Below are positions 1 to 7,493 of a DNA stretch of 64,000 nucleotides, one piece after another. The stretch comes from Staphylococcus caprae (GTDB taxonomy: Bacteria > Bacillota > Bacilli > Staphylococcales > Staphylococcaceae): positions 49,714-113,713 of the forward strand of contig NZ_PPRT01000038.1 in the NCBI RefSeq assembly GCF_002902725.1. Direction: 5' to 3'. The number at the start of each line of letters is the position of its first letter. Position 1 is the stretch's first letter. The notes beneath the pieces were generated by a model. The model was not told the DNA's origin, searched no databases, and saw only the letters and a list, made by a program, of their open reading frames with translations. The translations under genes were made by a program, and so were the position numbers.

Positions 1-1077
1 AAAATTTGCGTATATAATGACAAGCACAATTAATACATAAGTTGTAACTAACGCACGCATTGGTAATTTAGTTTTGTCGTTTAACTTACCGAAAAATTTA
101 GGAGCTTGACCATTTGCACTTAATGAAAATAGCATTCTACTCGTTGTATAGATACCAGAGTTTGCCGCTGATAATAATGAAGTTAAAATGACAGCATTAA
201 TCACTGATGCCGCAAAAGCAATACCAATCCTATCAAATACAATTGTAAACGGACTTTGAGATACAGATTCGTGTTTATTAAGTAACAAAGGATCTGTATA
301 TGGAATAATTGCCGCGATAACTGCGATAGATAAAACATAGAATAAGAGAATTCTCCAGAAAACTTGTTTAATCGCTTTAGGCATAGATTTCTGAGGATTA
401 TTAGACTCTCCAGCAGTTACTGCAACAACTTCGGTACCTCCAACAGAGAATCCGGCTACAAGTAACACACTCAATATTCCTGATATACCTCCAACAAATG
501 GTGCTTCTCCTTTAGTATAATTTTCAAAACCATAAGAATGGCCACCTAATATACCGAAAATCATTAATATACCAAATATTATAAAAACAATAATCGTAAT
601 GACTTTAATAAGTGATAGCCAGAATTCAGTTTCACCAAAGGCTTTTACTGAAAATATATTGATTAAGAAAATGAATGTTAGGAATATCAAACTCCAAGTT
701 AAAGGACTTAATACTTTAAATACATCCCAGAATTGTAAAACATTTGAAGCTACAATGACGTCCACGCTTGTTACAAGCGACCACATTCCCCAATAAAGCC
801 AACCCATAGTAAAACCTAAAGAAGGGTCAACGAAGCGGGTAGAATAGGAACTAAAAGAACCTGAAACTGGGTAAAATGTCGCTAATTCACCAATAGATGA
901 CATTAAAAAGTAAAGCATAACTCCAATAAGTATGTAGGCTAATATTGCACCGCCAGGCCCAGCTTGTGAAATTACACTGCCGGTTGCTACAAATAGACCT
1001 GTACCGATAGCGCCACCAATTGCAATCATAGATATATGTCTCGAATTGAGACTTCGTTTCATATTGTTATCTTCCAT
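1..1077 (-). CDS. Amino-acid permease (APC family), 3' end outside the window
   Basis: Membrane permease that imports amino acids by proton symport. The minus-strand frame opens with MEDNNMKRSLNSRH and then the APC hallmark IAIGGAIGTGLFVATG, followed by repeated hydrophobic segments. About 359 residues are visible and the C-terminal part lies beyond base 1. The start at 1077 is preceded by a GGGAGACACC ribosome-binding site. It is divergent from katA, a position that in other staphylococci holds a putative lysine-type (LysP-like) permease. The substrate cannot be read from the sequence. I saw no lysine-riboswitch-like leader in the 219-base gap to katA. Confidence 0.88.
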   Translation of the reverse strand, partial: MEDNNMKRSLNSRHISMIAIGGAIGTGLFVATGSVISQAGPGGAILAYILIGVMLYFLMSSIGELATFYPVSGSFSSYSTRFVDPSLGFTMGWLYWGMWSLVTSVDVIVASNVLQFWDVFKVLSPLTWSLIFLTFIFLINIFSVKAFGETEFWLSLIKVITIIVFIIFGILMIFGILGGHSYGFENYTKGEAPFVGGISGILSVLLVAGFSVGGTEVVAVTAGESNNPQKSMPKAIKQVFWRILLFYVLSIAVIAAIIPYTDPLLLNKHESVSQSPFTIVFDRIGIAFAASVINAVILTSLLSAANSGIYTTSRMLFSLSANGQAPKFFGKLNDKTKLPMRALVTTYVLIVLVIIYANF

Positions 1078-1150
1078 ATGGTGTCTCCCATCTAATTAAA
1101 TATATCCACCATTTTAATCGTTTTAGATAGAGTATTCAATAACTTTTTAG

Positions 1151-1162
1151 CACTTTAAAGTG
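1151..1162. repeat. Perfect 12-bp palindrome between permease and katA
   Basis: CACTTTAAAGTG reads the same on both strands and lies in the divergent promoter region, 74 bases upstream of the permease start. It could be an operator or chance. No known regulator consensus is matched. Confidence 0.3.
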
Positions 1163-1217
1163 AAAAAATATTTAAAATTTCTGTGAAAATTCTAATACGT
1201 AGTGAATTTGTGTTTAA

Positions 1218-1246
1218 TTGCTTATTAAAACGGGTTTAATTAAAAT
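1218..1246 (+). promoter_or_regulatory. Probable katA promoter
   Basis: TTGCTT at 1218-1223 and TAAAAT at 1241-1246 are separated by 17 bases and would place the transcription start near 1253, immediately before the PerR-like box. Confidence 0.5.
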
Positions 1247-1256
1247 GTATATTACA

Positions 1257-1271
1257 TTGTAATTATTATTA
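1257..1271 (+). promoter_or_regulatory. PerR box upstream of katA
   Basis: TTGTAATTATTATTA matches 13 of 15 positions of the PerR box consensus TTATAATTATTATAA known from Bacillus and Staphylococcus. It lies just downstream of the predicted -10 and 25 bases before the katA start codon, where repressor binding would block transcription until PerR is oxidised by peroxide. Confidence 0.7.
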
Positions 1272-1296
1272 AAAGTAATAAGAGGGGGAACTTATA

Positions 1297-2811
1297 ATGT
1301 CAAAACAAGATGGGAAATTAACGGGCTTATTTGGTGCACCAGTATCAGATAGAGAAAATAGTATGACAGCTGGTCCACGTGGTCCTTTATTGATGCAAGA
1401 CATTTATTATTTAGAACAAATGTCACATTTTGATCGCGAGGTTATTCCAGAACGTCGTATGCATGCAAAAGGTTCTGGGGCTTTCGGTACTTTCACAGTG
1501 ACAAACGATATAACAAAATATACGAACGCTAAAATCTTTTCTGAAGTTGGAAAACAAACTGAAATGTTTGCACGTTTCTCAACAGTATCTGGTGAAAGAG
1601 GGGCTGCAGATTTAGAACGTGATATTAGAGGATTTGCTTTAAAATTCTACACTGAAGACGGTAACTGGGATTTAGTAGGAAATAATACACCTGTATTCTT
1701 CTTTAGAGACCCAAAATTATTTATTAGTTTAAACCGTGCTGTGAAGCGTGATCCTCGAACAAATATGAGAAGTCCTCAAAATAACTGGGATTTCTGGACA
1801 GGGGTCCCTGAATCATTACACCAAGTTACAATCTTAATGTCAGATCGTGGTATGCCTAAAGGGTTCCGTAATATGCATGGATTCGGTTCCCATACTTATT
1901 CAATGTATAATGACGAAGGTGAACGCGTTTGGGTAAAATACCATTTTAGAACGCAACAAGGTATTGAAAACTATACTGATGAAGAAGCGGCTGAAATCGT
2001 GGGAATGGATAGAGATTCTTCTCAAAGAGATTTATACAATGCCATTGAAAAAGGGGATTATCCTAAATGGAAAATGTATATCCAAGTTATGACAGAAGAA
2101 CAAGCTAAAAATCATCCAGACAATCCATTTGATTTAACTAAAGTATGGTACAAAGGTGATTATCCATTAATAGAAGTCGGAGAGTTTGAATTAAACCGCA
2201 ATCCTGAGAACTATTTTATGGATGTAGAACAAGCCGCATTTGCACCTACAAATATTGTACCTGGATTAGACTTTTCACCTGATAAAGTGTTACAAGGTCG
2301 ATTATTCTCATACGGTGACGCACAACGTTATAGATTAGGAGTTAACCACTGGCAAATTCCTGTTAATCAACCTAAAGCTGTTGGCGTAGAGAACTTATGC
2401 CCATTTAGTCGTGATGGTCAAATGCGTTTCTTAGATGATAACCAAGGTGGAGGGCCACACTATTATCCTAATAACCAAGGTGTTTATGATTCACAACCTG
2501 AATTCAAGAAACCGCCATTCCCAACTGATGGCGATGGTTATGAATATAACTTCCGTCAAGATGATGATAATTATTTTGAACAACCAGGTAAGTTATTCCG
2601 TTTACAATCAGATGATGCGAAAGAACGTATCTTTACTAATACTGCAAATGCGATGGACGGGGTGACTGAAGATGTGAAAATTCGTCATATACGTCATTGT
2701 TATAAAGCTGATCCAGAATATGGTAAAGGTGTAGCTAAAGCATTAGGCATCGATATCAACCAAATTGATTTGGAAACTGAAAAAGACGAAACTTATGAAA
2801 ATTTTAAATAA
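1297..2811 (+). CDS. katA: Catalase KatA (monofunctional haem catalase)
   Basis: Cytosolic haem catalase that dismutates hydrogen peroxide to water and oxygen. The 504-residue length fits the small-subunit clade (S. aureus KatA is about 505). Visible catalase motifs include [14 protein letters not shown] around residue 55, which holds the distal histidine, [20 protein letters not shown], and [17 protein letters not shown] near residue 350, which holds the proximal haem tyrosine. A strong AGAGGGGGA ribosome-binding site precedes the ATG. The PerR-like box at 1257-1271 predicts induction by peroxide. It is transcribed alone, followed by rpmG. Confidence 0.97.
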   Translation: MSKQDGKLTGLFGAPVSDRENSMTAGPRGPLLMQDIYYLEQMSHFDREVIPERRMHAKGSGAFGTFTVTNDITKYTNAKIFSEVGKQTEMFARFSTVSGERGAADLERDIRGFALKFYTEDGNWDLVGNNTPVFFFRDPKLFISLNRAVKRDPRTNMRSPQNNWDFWTGVPESLHQVTILMSDRGMPKGFRNMHGFGSHTYSMYNDEGERVWVKYHFRTQQGIENYTDEEAAEIVGMDRDSSQRDLYNAIEKGDYPKWKMYIQVMTEEQAKNHPDNPFDLTKVWYKGDYPLIEVGEFELNRNPENYFMDVEQAAFAPTNIVPGLDFSPDKVLQGRLFSYGDAQRYRLGVNHWQIPVNQPKAVGVENLCPFSRDGQMRFLDDNQGGGPHYYPNNQGVYDSQPEFKKPPFPTDGDGYEYNFRQDDDNYFEQPGKLFRLQSDDAKERIFTNTANAMDGVTEDVKIRHIRHCYKADPEYGKGVAKALGIDINQIDLETEKDETYENFK

Positions 2812-2861
2812 TTAATTTGAAATGATTAGATTGCACACCTTCATATAATATGGTAGAATTT

Positions 2862-2884
2862 TAAATCGTAAGAATTCCTAACAA
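2862..2884 (+). promoter_or_regulatory. Weak Zur-like site upstream of rpmG
   Basis: TAAATCGTAAG matches 10 of 11 bases of one arm of the Zur consensus (TAAATCGTAAT-N-ATTACGATTTA). The second arm matches only 6 of 11. It lies 20 bases before the rpmG GTG start. It may be a degenerate Zur box or chance in AT-rich DNA. Confidence 0.35.
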
Positions 2885-2904
2885 CATTAGAAAGGGTGTT
2901 TAAC

Positions 2905-3054
2905 GTGCGCGTAAATATTACATTAGCTTGCACTGAATGTGGCGATCGTAACTATATTACTACTAAAAATAAACGTAATAATCCAGAACGTATTGAAATG
3001 AAAAAATACTGCCCTAGATTAAATAAATATACGTTACATCGTGAAACTAAATAA
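2905..3054 (+). CDS. rpmG: 50S ribosomal protein L33
   Basis: Small component of the large ribosomal subunit, 49 residues beginning with a GTG codon ([17 protein letters not shown]). The ribosome-binding site GAAAGGGTG lies about ten bases upstream. Cys9 and Cys12 form the first half of the zinc ribbon, but the second half keeps only Cys36 (KKYCPRLNK), so four-cysteine zinc binding is not possible. Staphylococci usually carry several rpmG paralogues. This one sits next to the zinc-free S14 paralogue, which suggests a role in sparing zinc. Confidence 0.95.
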
Positions 3055-3091
3055 TTTTCTTATCTTTCAAATACGACAATTTGAAATTGAT

Positions 3092-3125
3092 AGTCTCTTC
3101 TGTAATTTATGGAAGAGACTTTTTT
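3092..3125 (+). terminator. Intrinsic terminator after rpmG
   Basis: AGTCTCTTC (3092-3100) pairs perfectly with GAAGAGACT (3112-3120) and is followed by a run of T. It separates rpmG from rpsN. Confidence 0.9.
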
Positions 3126-3201
3126 GTTGCTTAAATAGTTTTTAATGACAGACGGGTAAATTAGTAGACATGTATGATGATTGTTAAAAGAAATTTTTTA
3201 C

Positions 3202-3229
3202 TTGTATAAATGAGAATTTATGTTATTCT
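3202..3229 (+). promoter_or_regulatory. Probable rpsN promoter
   Basis: TTGTAT at 3202-3207 and TATTCT at 3224-3229 are 16 bases apart. The Zur box begins inside the -10 element, an arrangement suited to repression. Confidence 0.45.
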
Positions 3230-3256
3230 ATAAAACGTAATAATTACGATTTATAG
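3228..3256 (+). promoter_or_regulatory. Zur box controlling rpsN
   Basis: A 14-1-14 inverted repeat centred on 3242, with CTATAAAACGTAAT on the left and ATTACGATTTATAG on the right. The arms match at 13 of 14 positions. The core is almost identical to the Bacillus Zur consensus (AAATCGTAATNATTACGATTT). It ends 17 bases before the rpsN start codon. Confidence 0.85.
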
Positions 3257-3272
3257 AAAAGAGGTTATTTTA

Positions 3273-3542
3273 ATGGCTAAGAAATCTAAAGTAGTAAAAG
3301 AACAAAAAAGACAAGAACTTGTAGAAAAATATTATGAGTTGCGTAAAGAATTAAAAGCAAAAGGTGATTACGAAGCTTTAAGAAAACTACCAAGAGATTC
3401 TTCTCCTACAAGACTTACTAGAAGATGTAAAGTCACTGGTAGACCAAGAGGCGTTTTACGTAAATTTGAAATGTCTAGAATTGCTTTTAGAGAACATGCA
3501 CATAAAGGTCAAATTCCTGGCGTTAAAAAATCAAGCTGGTAA
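3273..3542 (+). CDS. rpsN: 30S ribosomal protein S14, zinc-independent paralogue
   Basis: Component of the small ribosomal subunit head. The 89-residue length and the single cysteine ([11 protein letters not shown]) identify the long zinc-free form of S14 rather than the 61-residue CxxC zinc-ribbon form. The conserved tail [21 protein letters not shown] is present. In Bacillus the equivalent gene is repressed by Zur and replaces the zinc form when zinc is scarce. The Zur box just upstream supports the same role here. Ribosome-binding site AAAAGAGG. Confidence 0.96.
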   Translation: MAKKSKVVKEQKRQELVEKYYELRKELKAKGDYEALRKLPRDSSPTRLTRRCKVTGRPRGVLRKFEMSRIAFREHAHKGQIPGVKKSSW

Positions 3543-3701
3543 TTTTAATATAAGTCTTTAGTCCATTTACAATAGTCGAAAAACAATGTACAGTTAATAA
3601 GGATATAAATAACTGAATAATATAAGTGTTTTTAATGAGATTATTCGGTTTTAATAAATTATCCTGATTAAAATTTTCTATTGTAAGGGGAAAAAGAAAA
3701 A

Positions 3702-4679
3702 ATGAAGATTTTTGATTATGAAGATATACAATTAATTCCAAATAAATGTATTGTTAGTAGTCGTTCAGAATGTGATACTTCTATAAAGTTCGGACCACGT
3801 TCTTTTAAATTACCTGTGGTACCTGCAAATATGCAAACTGTAATGAATGAAGAATTAGCTCAATGGTTTGCTAAAAATGACTATTTCTACATTATGCATC
3901 GTTTCGATGAGAAAGCACGTATTCCTTTCATCAAAAAGATGCAAAATGAAGGGCTATTTGCTTCAATTTCTGTTGGCGTGAAAGATAATGAATTTAAATT
4001 TGTAGAAGAACTCGCTTCAGAATCTCTAGTTCCTGAGTATATTACAATCGATATTGCACATGGTCATTCAGACTCTGTAATTAATATGATTAAACATATC
4101 AAAACATATTTACCAGAAAGCTTTGTGATTGCTGGTAATGTTGGAACACCTGAAGGCGTTAGAGAGCTTGAGAATGCAGGTGCTGATGCCACAAAAGTAG
4201 GTATTGGACCAGGACGTGTTTGTATCACTAAAATTAAGACAGGATTTGGTACAGGTGGTTGGCAATTAGCTGCACTTAATATCTGCAGTAAAGCAGCACG
4301 AAAACCTATTATAGCTGACGGTGGGTTAAGAACACATGGTGATATTGCCAAATCTATTCGATTCGGAGCATCAATGGTTATGATTGGTTCACTATTTGCG
4401 GCGCACGAAGAGTCTCCAGGTGAAACAGTTGAACTTGAAGGTAAAAAATATAAAGAGTATTTTGGTAGTGCTTCAGAATTCCAAAAAGGTGAACATAAAA
4501 ATGTTGAAGGTAAAAAGATGTTTGTAGAACATAAAGGTTCACTTAAAGATACTTTAACTGAGATGCAACAAGATTTACAAAGTTCAATTTCATATGCAGG
4601 TGGTAAAGACTTGAAATCACTAAGAACTGTTGACTATGTCATTGTGAGAAACTCTATTTTTAATGGTGATAGAGACTAA
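3702..4679 (+). CDS. guaC: GMP reductase
   Basis: Converts GMP to IMP with NADPH and ammonia release, allowing interconversion of purine nucleotides. The 325-residue protein is an IMPDH/GMPR-type TIM barrel. Visible motifs are [11 protein letters not shown] at the N-terminus, the catalytic loop GPGRVCITK with Cys174, and the phosphate-binding [12 protein letters not shown]. Length fits bacterial GuaC rather than the 488-residue IMP dehydrogenase, as no CBS domains are inserted. A TAAGGGGAAA ribosome-binding site precedes the ATG. The 159-base upstream gap shows no purine riboswitch. Confidence 0.95.
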   Translation: MKIFDYEDIQLIPNKCIVSSRSECDTSIKFGPRSFKLPVVPANMQTVMNEELAQWFAKNDYFYIMHRFDEKARIPFIKKMQNEGLFASISVGVKDNEFKFVEELASESLVPEYITIDIAHGHSDSVINMIKHIKTYLPESFVIAGNVGTPEGVRELENAGADATKVGIGPGRVCITKIKTGFGTGGWQLAALNICSKAARKPIIADGGLRTHGDIAKSIRFGASMVMIGSLFAAHEESPGETVELEGKKYKEYFGSASEFQKGEHKNVEGKKMFVEHKGSLKDTLTEMQQDLQSSISYAGGKDLKSLRTVDYVIVRNSIFNGDRD

Positions 4680-4692
4680 AATGAAGTAGTAG

Positions 4693-5718
4693 GTGGAAAT
4701 AATTAAAAGGTTTCTATTATTTTTTGTAGTTTTATTATGTGTTGTTATATTCACTCCGATTAAAGAAGTAGCGCCTTTGATTCATTTTCAAAATGAGGTT
4801 CGACACAAAGTAGACATTTGGTTAAATGATGATACAAACAGTAGTGAAAATGCTTTAGCTATACCAAATAAACAAGAATTTGCGATTAACAATATTCAAA
4901 TGAATATGACTAAAAAAGATGTTGAAAATAAATTAGGTCATCAAAAGCGTGTGACTTCCAATGAGTATGGAACAAATTGGTATACGTATTACGACAAAGA
5001 TTATAATAACTTTATTATGATTAGCTATATTAAAAATCGAGTTAATGCGATGTATACAAATCAGAACTTAATTTCTTCCAAATCAAAGATAAAATATGCA
5101 ACTCCTAAAGAAACTGTTAGATCTCGGTTAGGAAACCCCATTCAATATATTAATAAAGGGAGATATCGTTTCGAAGTTAAAAATAAAGAGTACGATGTGT
5201 TCCACAAAGATCATGTATACACGACGGTGTTCTATGATAAACATGAAAGTAATGGGGTAACCTCATTGTTGCAAGTAAGTGAAAATATGGAGAATCGTTT
5301 ACGAAATCAATACGGAGCTCCTTCTAAATCACTGGAAAAGAGTTTTGAATTACAAGATTTTGATTTAGTTAATTCAGAACGTAAACAACATGGATTAAAT
5401 ACTTTGAAATATTCAAGCACAATTTCTAATACTGCTAGAAAGCACAGTGTCAATATGTCTGAAGATCACTTTTTCGATCATACCGACAAACAAGGGAACT
5501 CTCCATTTGATAGATTGAAAATGGACCATATAGATTTTAATGCAGCAGGAGAAAACTTGGCCTATGGGCAAGTAAGTAGTATATATGCTCACGAGGGACT
5601 CATGAATTCCTTAGGTCATAGAAAGAATATACTCAATACGCATTATAAGAATTTAGGTTTAGGTGTTGACTTTAATGAAGATAAACAACCATTTTGGACC
5701 GAAGATTATACCGGATAA
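4693..5718 (+). CDS. Secreted or membrane-anchored CAP (SCP/PR1) domain protein
   Basis: The 341-residue protein begins with a hydrophobic signal or anchor segment (about residues 5-22). A CAP-associated N-terminal domain follows (about 55-210), and then a CAP domain (about 215-341) with the motifs HSVNMSEDHFFDH, GENLAYG and SLGHRKNILN. The function of these extracellular proteins in staphylococci is not established. The start is unclear: GTG at 4693 lies inside AGGTGG, which could itself be the ribosome-binding site for an ATT start at 4702. It begins only 13 bases after guaC and may be co-transcribed with it. Confidence 0.85.
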   Translation: MEIIKRFLLFFVVLLCVVIFTPIKEVAPLIHFQNEVRHKVDIWLNDDTNSSENALAIPNKQEFAINNIQMNMTKKDVENKLGHQKRVTSNEYGTNWYTYYDKDYNNFIMISYIKNRVNAMYTNQNLISSKSKIKYATPKETVRSRLGNPIQYINKGRYRFEVKNKEYDVFHKDHVYTTVFYDKHESNGVTSLLQVSENMENRLRNQYGAPSKSLEKSFELQDFDLVNSERKQHGLNTLKYSSTISNTARKHSVNMSEDHFFDHTDKQGNSPFDRLKMDHIDFNAAGENLAYGQVSSIYAHEGLMNSLGHRKNILNTHYKNLGLGVDFNEDKQPFWTEDYTG

Positions 5719-5772
5719 ACGTTTATCTATAAGATATAGGGGTATTTGTATGTTGTAAGGATGTAGATATAT

Positions 5773-5859
5773 ATGACAACTAAAAATGAAAAACAACCCG
5801 ATGTATTGGATAAAGTCAAAGATATTTTAAAAAAAGGTTCTAAACAAAAGACTAGGTAG
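5773..5859 (+). CDS. Possible 28-residue charged small protein
   Basis: A short frame, MTTKNEKQPDVLDKVKD onwards, 28 residues, lysine-rich and soluble-looking. It is preceded by TAAGGA about eleven bases upstream, a weak ribosome-binding site. Its stop codon lies inside the left arm of the terminator at 5849-5887. No family is recognised. It could be a genuine small protein or an accidental frame. Confidence 0.4.
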   Translation: MTTKNEKQPDVLDKVKDILKKGSKQKTR

Positions 5860-5887
5860 TTCGATAAATGAACTGCCTAGTCTTTTT
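5849..5887 (+). terminator. Intrinsic terminator between the CAP gene region and lexA
   Basis: AGACTAGGTAGTTC (5849-5862) pairs with GAACTGCCTAGTCT (5870-5883), with one G-U pair, followed by T residues. It ends the plus-strand unit before convergent lexA. Confidence 0.9.
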
Positions 5888-5948
5888 ACATGTTATATGA
5901 GTTATATATGATAAAGGAGGTCTTATTAGAGAGAATAGTAATTAATCA

Positions 5949-6569
5949 CTACATTTCTCTGTATAATCCAATAACTTTTCCAATTACTATGACATTATCT
6001 AAATAAATAGGTTCCATAGTACTATTTTCAGGTTGTAAACGATAACGATTCTTTTCTTTATAAAAACGTTTTACTGTAGCTTCTTCATCTTCTGTCATTG
6101 CAACAATGATATCACCATTCTCAGCAATCGTTTGGCTTCGTACAATCACTTTATCGCCATCTAGAATTCCAGCTTCAATCATACTGTCGCCGACTACATT
6201 TAAAATAAAGATATCACTGTTATGCGTTGACGTTAAATGTTCTGGTAATGGGAAATATTCTTCAATATTTTCTACTGCTGTGATTGGCATACCCGCTGTA
6301 ACTTTACCAATTACCGGAACGTGAATGGTTTCTTCTACATTTACTTCATCTAATTGTTCGCTAACTATCTCAATGGCTCTTGGTTTTGTAGGGTCTCTTC
6401 TAATATAGCCCTTTTCTTCTAGTCTTGATAAATGTCCATGTACTGTGGAACTAGATGCCAAGCCAACTGCTTCACCAATTTCTCTAACACTAGGTGGATA
6501 ACCCTTTGTTTGAACAATATGTTTAATGTAATCATAAATCTCACTTTGTCGTTTAGTTAGTTCTCTCAT
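5949..6569 (-). CDS. lexA: LexA, SOS response repressor/autoprotease
   Basis: Dimeric repressor of DNA-damage genes, inactivated by RecA-stimulated self-cleavage. The 206-residue protein has an N-terminal winged helix-turn-helix (residues 1-65, with [20 protein letters not shown]), the cleavage bond Ala92-Gly93 (VTAGMP) and the catalytic dyad Ser129 (GDSM) and Lys167 (ATVKRF). It is divergent from sosA, and the shared intergenic region carries three LexA boxes, so it is autoregulated. Confidence 0.97.
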   Translation of the reverse strand: MRELTKRQSEIYDYIKHIVQTKGYPPSVREIGEAVGLASSSTVHGHLSRLEEKGYIRRDPTKPRAIEIVSEQLDEVNVEETIHVPVIGKVTAGMPITAVENIEEYFPLPEHLTSTHNSDIFILNVVGDSMIEAGILDGDKVIVRSQTIAENGDIIVAMTEDEEATVKRFYKEKNRYRLQPENSTMEPIYLDNVIVIGKVIGLYREM

Positions 6570-6626
6570 ATATAGGCACTCCCTAATTTTATTTAATTTG
6601 ATTATAGCATTAATCTACAATAAAAA

Positions 6627-6640
6627 CAAACGTTTGTTCG
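6627..6640. promoter_or_regulatory. LexA (SOS) box 1, lexA-sosA intergenic
   Basis: On the minus strand this reads CGAACAAACGTTTG, matching the Gram-positive SOS box CGAAC-N4-GTTYG. It lies 58 bases upstream of lexA. Confidence 0.85.
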
Positions 6641-6655
6641 TTTTGTTGTTGACAG

Positions 6656-6669
6656 AGAACATTCGTTCT
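6656..6669. promoter_or_regulatory. LexA (SOS) box 2, lexA-sosA intergenic
   Basis: AGAACATTCGTTCT is a GAAC-N4-GTTC palindrome between the two divergent genes. Confidence 0.8.
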
Positions 6670-6684
6670 GGTAAATTAAATATA

Positions 6685-6698
6685 CAAACAAACGTTCT
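6685..6698. promoter_or_regulatory. LexA (SOS) box 3, upstream of sosA
   Basis: CAAACAAACGTTCT matches the SOS box with one deviation in the left half-site. It ends just before the sosA ribosome-binding site AGGAGTGAG. Confidence 0.8.
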
Positions 6699-6711
6699 AG
6701 GAGTGAGATTG

Positions 6712-6945
6712 ATGTTAACTAATACAAAACAAAAGTTTTTAATATATATAGCTGTAGTACTCGTCTCTTGCATGGTATTTCTAACATTCTTTTTAAGTGT
6801 GAATCAAAGCGCCCATTCAGAACAAACGTACGAAATGACGGATCATGAAATTCATCAAAAAGATAATAATAAAACTAACGATAAAGTTGAATATAAACAA
6901 AATAGCGAACAAAATGACACTTCAGTGTTCGCATTAGTTAATTAA
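6712..6945 (+). CDS. sosA: SosA, SOS-induced cell-division inhibitor
   Basis: Small single-pass membrane protein. In S. aureus SosA halts division during DNA damage. Here it has 77 residues, the same length as I recall for the S. aureus protein. A membrane segment spans about residues 9-27 (LIYIAVVLVSCMVFLTFFL), followed by a charged extracellular tail ending DTSVFALVN. The ATG at 6712 follows AGGAGTGAG. A longer frame upstream would run through the SOS boxes and is unlikely. Divergent neighbour of lexA with three SOS boxes, so induction by DNA damage is expected. It is a functional analogue of Bacillus YneA. Confidence 0.88.
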   Translation: MLTNTKQKFLIYIAVVLVSCMVFLTFFLSVNQSAHSEQTYEMTDHEIHQKDNNKTNDKVEYKQNSEQNDTSVFALVN

Positions 6946-6978
6946 AGCTATTATAAAAGAATGAATTAAGATGGATGA

Positions 6979-7013
6979 AATGAGCTTAACGATTTGGTTA
7001 TGCTCATTTTTTT
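6979..7013 (+). terminator. Terminator after sosA
   Basis: AATGAGCTTAAC (6979-6990) pairs with GTTATGCTCATT (6997-7008) with one mismatch, followed by a T run. Confidence 0.85.
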
Positions 7014-7123
7014 GATATATTCTATTCAAGAATTTTACTTCTATAATATTTATAGAAACTCATCGTAAAATATTAAATGAGCATCTTTAATGAGTAATTT
7101 TTATAAAAAAGGAGTTGCAATAT

Positions 7124-7369
7124 ATGTCTAAGGAAGATTTGAATATAGACAGAATTAATGAATTAGCTAAGAAAAAGAAGGAAAAAGGTTTAACTGAAGC
7201 AGAGGCTAAAGAACAATCAAAGCTAAGAAAACAATATTTAGATTCATTTAGAAAGGGATTCAAACAACAAATCGAAAATACTAAAGTAATAGACCCTGAA
7301 GGTAATGATGTAACACCTGAAAAACTTAAGAAAATACAGGCCGAAAGAGAAAATAAAGGAAAAGATTAA
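7124..7369 (+). CDS. DUF896/UPF0291 family protein (YnzC-like)
   Basis: Small soluble helical protein of 81 residues, strongly charged. The N-terminal helical hairpin RINELAKKKKEKGLTEAEA is typical of the YnzC family. In Bacillus subtilis ynzC also lies in the SOS-linked yneA-yneB-ynzC region next to tkt, and this synteny holds here. The molecular function is unknown. The ATG at 7124 follows AAAAAGGAG, and an overlapping TTG at 7115 is too close to that site. Confidence 0.85.
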   Translation: MSKEDLNIDRINELAKKKKEKGLTEAEAKEQSKLRKQYLDSFRKGFKQQIENTKVIDPEGNDVTPEKLKKIQAERENKGKD

Positions 7370-7493
7370 ATGAATTGATATTGTTTATTCATCATATGAT
7401 GTGAGTGAATTTATCTGATTTTTCTTTATCATTTTAATTTAAAATAAGTTATAATTAAATATAGATATTATTTGAAGAAGGGAAGACACAACG

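Noticed and set aside
599..796. 65-codon plus-strand frame at the left end
   Set aside because: It lies antisense inside the amino-acid permease gene and has no family motif or ribosome-binding site.
1078..1256. Lysine riboswitch for the permease
   Set aside because: The conserved L-box core was not seen and the gap is shared with the katA promoter.
1250..1264. TATTACA-T-TGTAATT as the regulator site of katA
   Set aside because: It is a fair inverted repeat but matches only 6 of 15 PerR positions. The overlapping site at 1257-1271 matches 13 of 15.
3543..3701. Purine riboswitch before guaC
   Set aside because: The 159-base leader lacks the conserved three-way-junction sequences.
6598..6711. 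Longer N-terminus for SosA starting at 6598
   Set aside because: It would run through all three SOS boxes and the promoter. The ATG at 6712 has a strong ribosome-binding site and gives the expected 77 residues.
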